NCBI RefSeq assembly: GCF_963678635.1
Contig: NC_087062.1
Coordinates: 16,233,789-16,297,788 of the forward strand
DNA length: 64,000 nucleotides
DNA from: Symsagittifera roscoffensis
Taxonomy: Eukaryota > Xenacoelomorpha > Acoela > Convolutidae
Direction: 5' to 3'
The number at the start of each line of letters is the position of its first letter. Position 1 is the first letter of the stretch. The position numbers and the translations under genes are program-made. Below are positions 63,197-64,000 of this stretch, piece by piece. The notes below the pieces were generated by a model. The model was not told where the DNA came from. It ran no database searches and saw only the letters and a list, made by a program, of their open reading frames with translations.

Positions 63197-64000
63197 TGTA
63201 ACATTCGCCCGGAAGATACATATCGACGGATAACAAAACTAAGTCTTAAGACGACTGGCTAGCGTCTAAACAGAGCTTTGCATGTTTTTCACCGTCTCTA
63301 CCAAGCCAGTACTTTTCGGTGGTCTTTCTTAGATCGGGTCGACAAAAACGTCACTGTTCTCCGGCTTCGACCAGAACGCTCAAATTAACTGAATTACATG
63401 CAAAAATAGTGAGCTCATGGCTGGGTCTCAGTATCCCCAGACCACGAGGTCACTCCTAAAAACAGGGCTACTACTTATTATATTACTATTGTTTTTGTTC
63501 AGTAGATAAAAACCATCATCTCCATCGAAGATGGATCAACCCTTTCCCCCCAACTCTTAGCACCTCATCCTTGTCAAAACTAATCCAAATATCAATTAAA
63601 TTCAAGTCAGGACATGACAGGATGCTAAAAGTTCATATGAGTCAATAAAAGTTTTCCGTCCCGAGACCCTTCCGGATTCTTGAATCCGGTGAATCAAGCT
63701 CCTTAAGTTCGATTTCACGACAACACGGAAGGCTGGTTTCTTACCCTTCACCGTTGTTCGCAACGGCCTTGCAACTATTGTAGCAGCACAATAGTTGCAA
63801 CTCGGAACGTTCTCTGCACTCTGCTGCTGTTTTTCTTCAATTTCAACTTCTTCAATTTCGATCAAGTTGTTCTCGTCAGCGCAACCAACGTTGTTGTTCT
63901 GTTTTTTCACTCGTTTTTCGTTAAAAATGGCCGTTTCAGCATTTCTCAGAAATGAGACGTCATCATTCGAATTTTTGAAATTTTAAAACACTAGAATATT
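63197..64000 (-). repeat. Third LTR copy, cut by the window edge
   Basis: Starts TGTAACATTCGCC and follows the other two LTRs to the end of the window (about 804 of 933 bp). It has its own differences, for example near 63326-63333 and around 63890-63925. Solo LTR or the 3' LTR of another element lying to the right; the window does not tell. Confidence 0.92.

Overview
This is a eukaryotic, almost certainly invertebrate metazoan, window made almost entirely of transposable elements. I see no host gene, no rRNA or tRNA gene and no CRISPR array. The assignment rests on Ty3/Gypsy LTR retrotransposons, LINEs with a PHD-type ORF1, an RT-bearing repeat protein of a type I know from invertebrate genomes, GA microsatellites and AT-rich spacers. 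I cannot name the species from sequence alone.

Layout. (1) 1-23570: an AT-rich, decayed Ty3/Gypsy element on the minus strand (gag with one CCHC knuckle, DSG protease, YLDD reverse transcriptase, RNase H, integrase, env-like 3' remnant). Most of it lies in a 10.9-kb head-to-tail duplication (1724-12635 and 12638-23570). Both copies share the same lesions, including a deletion that removes the catalytic Glu of integrase. (2) 24466-28240: a second head-to-tail duplication (1.9 kb units), each with an RT relic and a GA microsatellite. (3) 28360-31620: a dead LINE on the plus strand and the C-terminal part of another RT-bearing protein on the minus strand. (4) 34193-37560: a fairly young LINE on the plus strand. 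Its ORF1 and ORF2 share one frame and are separated by UGA-CUAG, a known readthrough context. (5) 38195-63032: a giant, 24.8-kb LTR retrotransposon on the minus strand with LTRs of 933/934 bp. (6) 63197-64000: a third copy of that LTR, cut by the window edge.

The giant element is the main item. In its own direction it carries: a 5' LTR; a roughly 3-kb leader full of a repeated AATCCGGARGGGTC-type motif; a coiled-coil pre-gag ORF; capsid, two CCHC knuckles, protease, RT and RNase H in the same frame after one UAA; an intact D,D-35-E integrase in the same frame after two UAGs; a fragment resembling a TARG1-type macro domain; and four accessory ORFs packed with 3, 17 and 5 nt between stop and next start. 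These are a coiled-coil protein, a 78-aa protein, a protein with one complete SGNH hydrolase domain plus a degenerate second one, and a 1944-aa protein of unknown function. A 510-bp piece of the last ORF has been copied next to the end of the integrase ORF. The two LTRs look about 98-99% identical by eye, so the insertion is young, and the accessory ORFs are fully open. The accessory set is what I would regard as possibly undescribed; its functions are inferred from motifs only.
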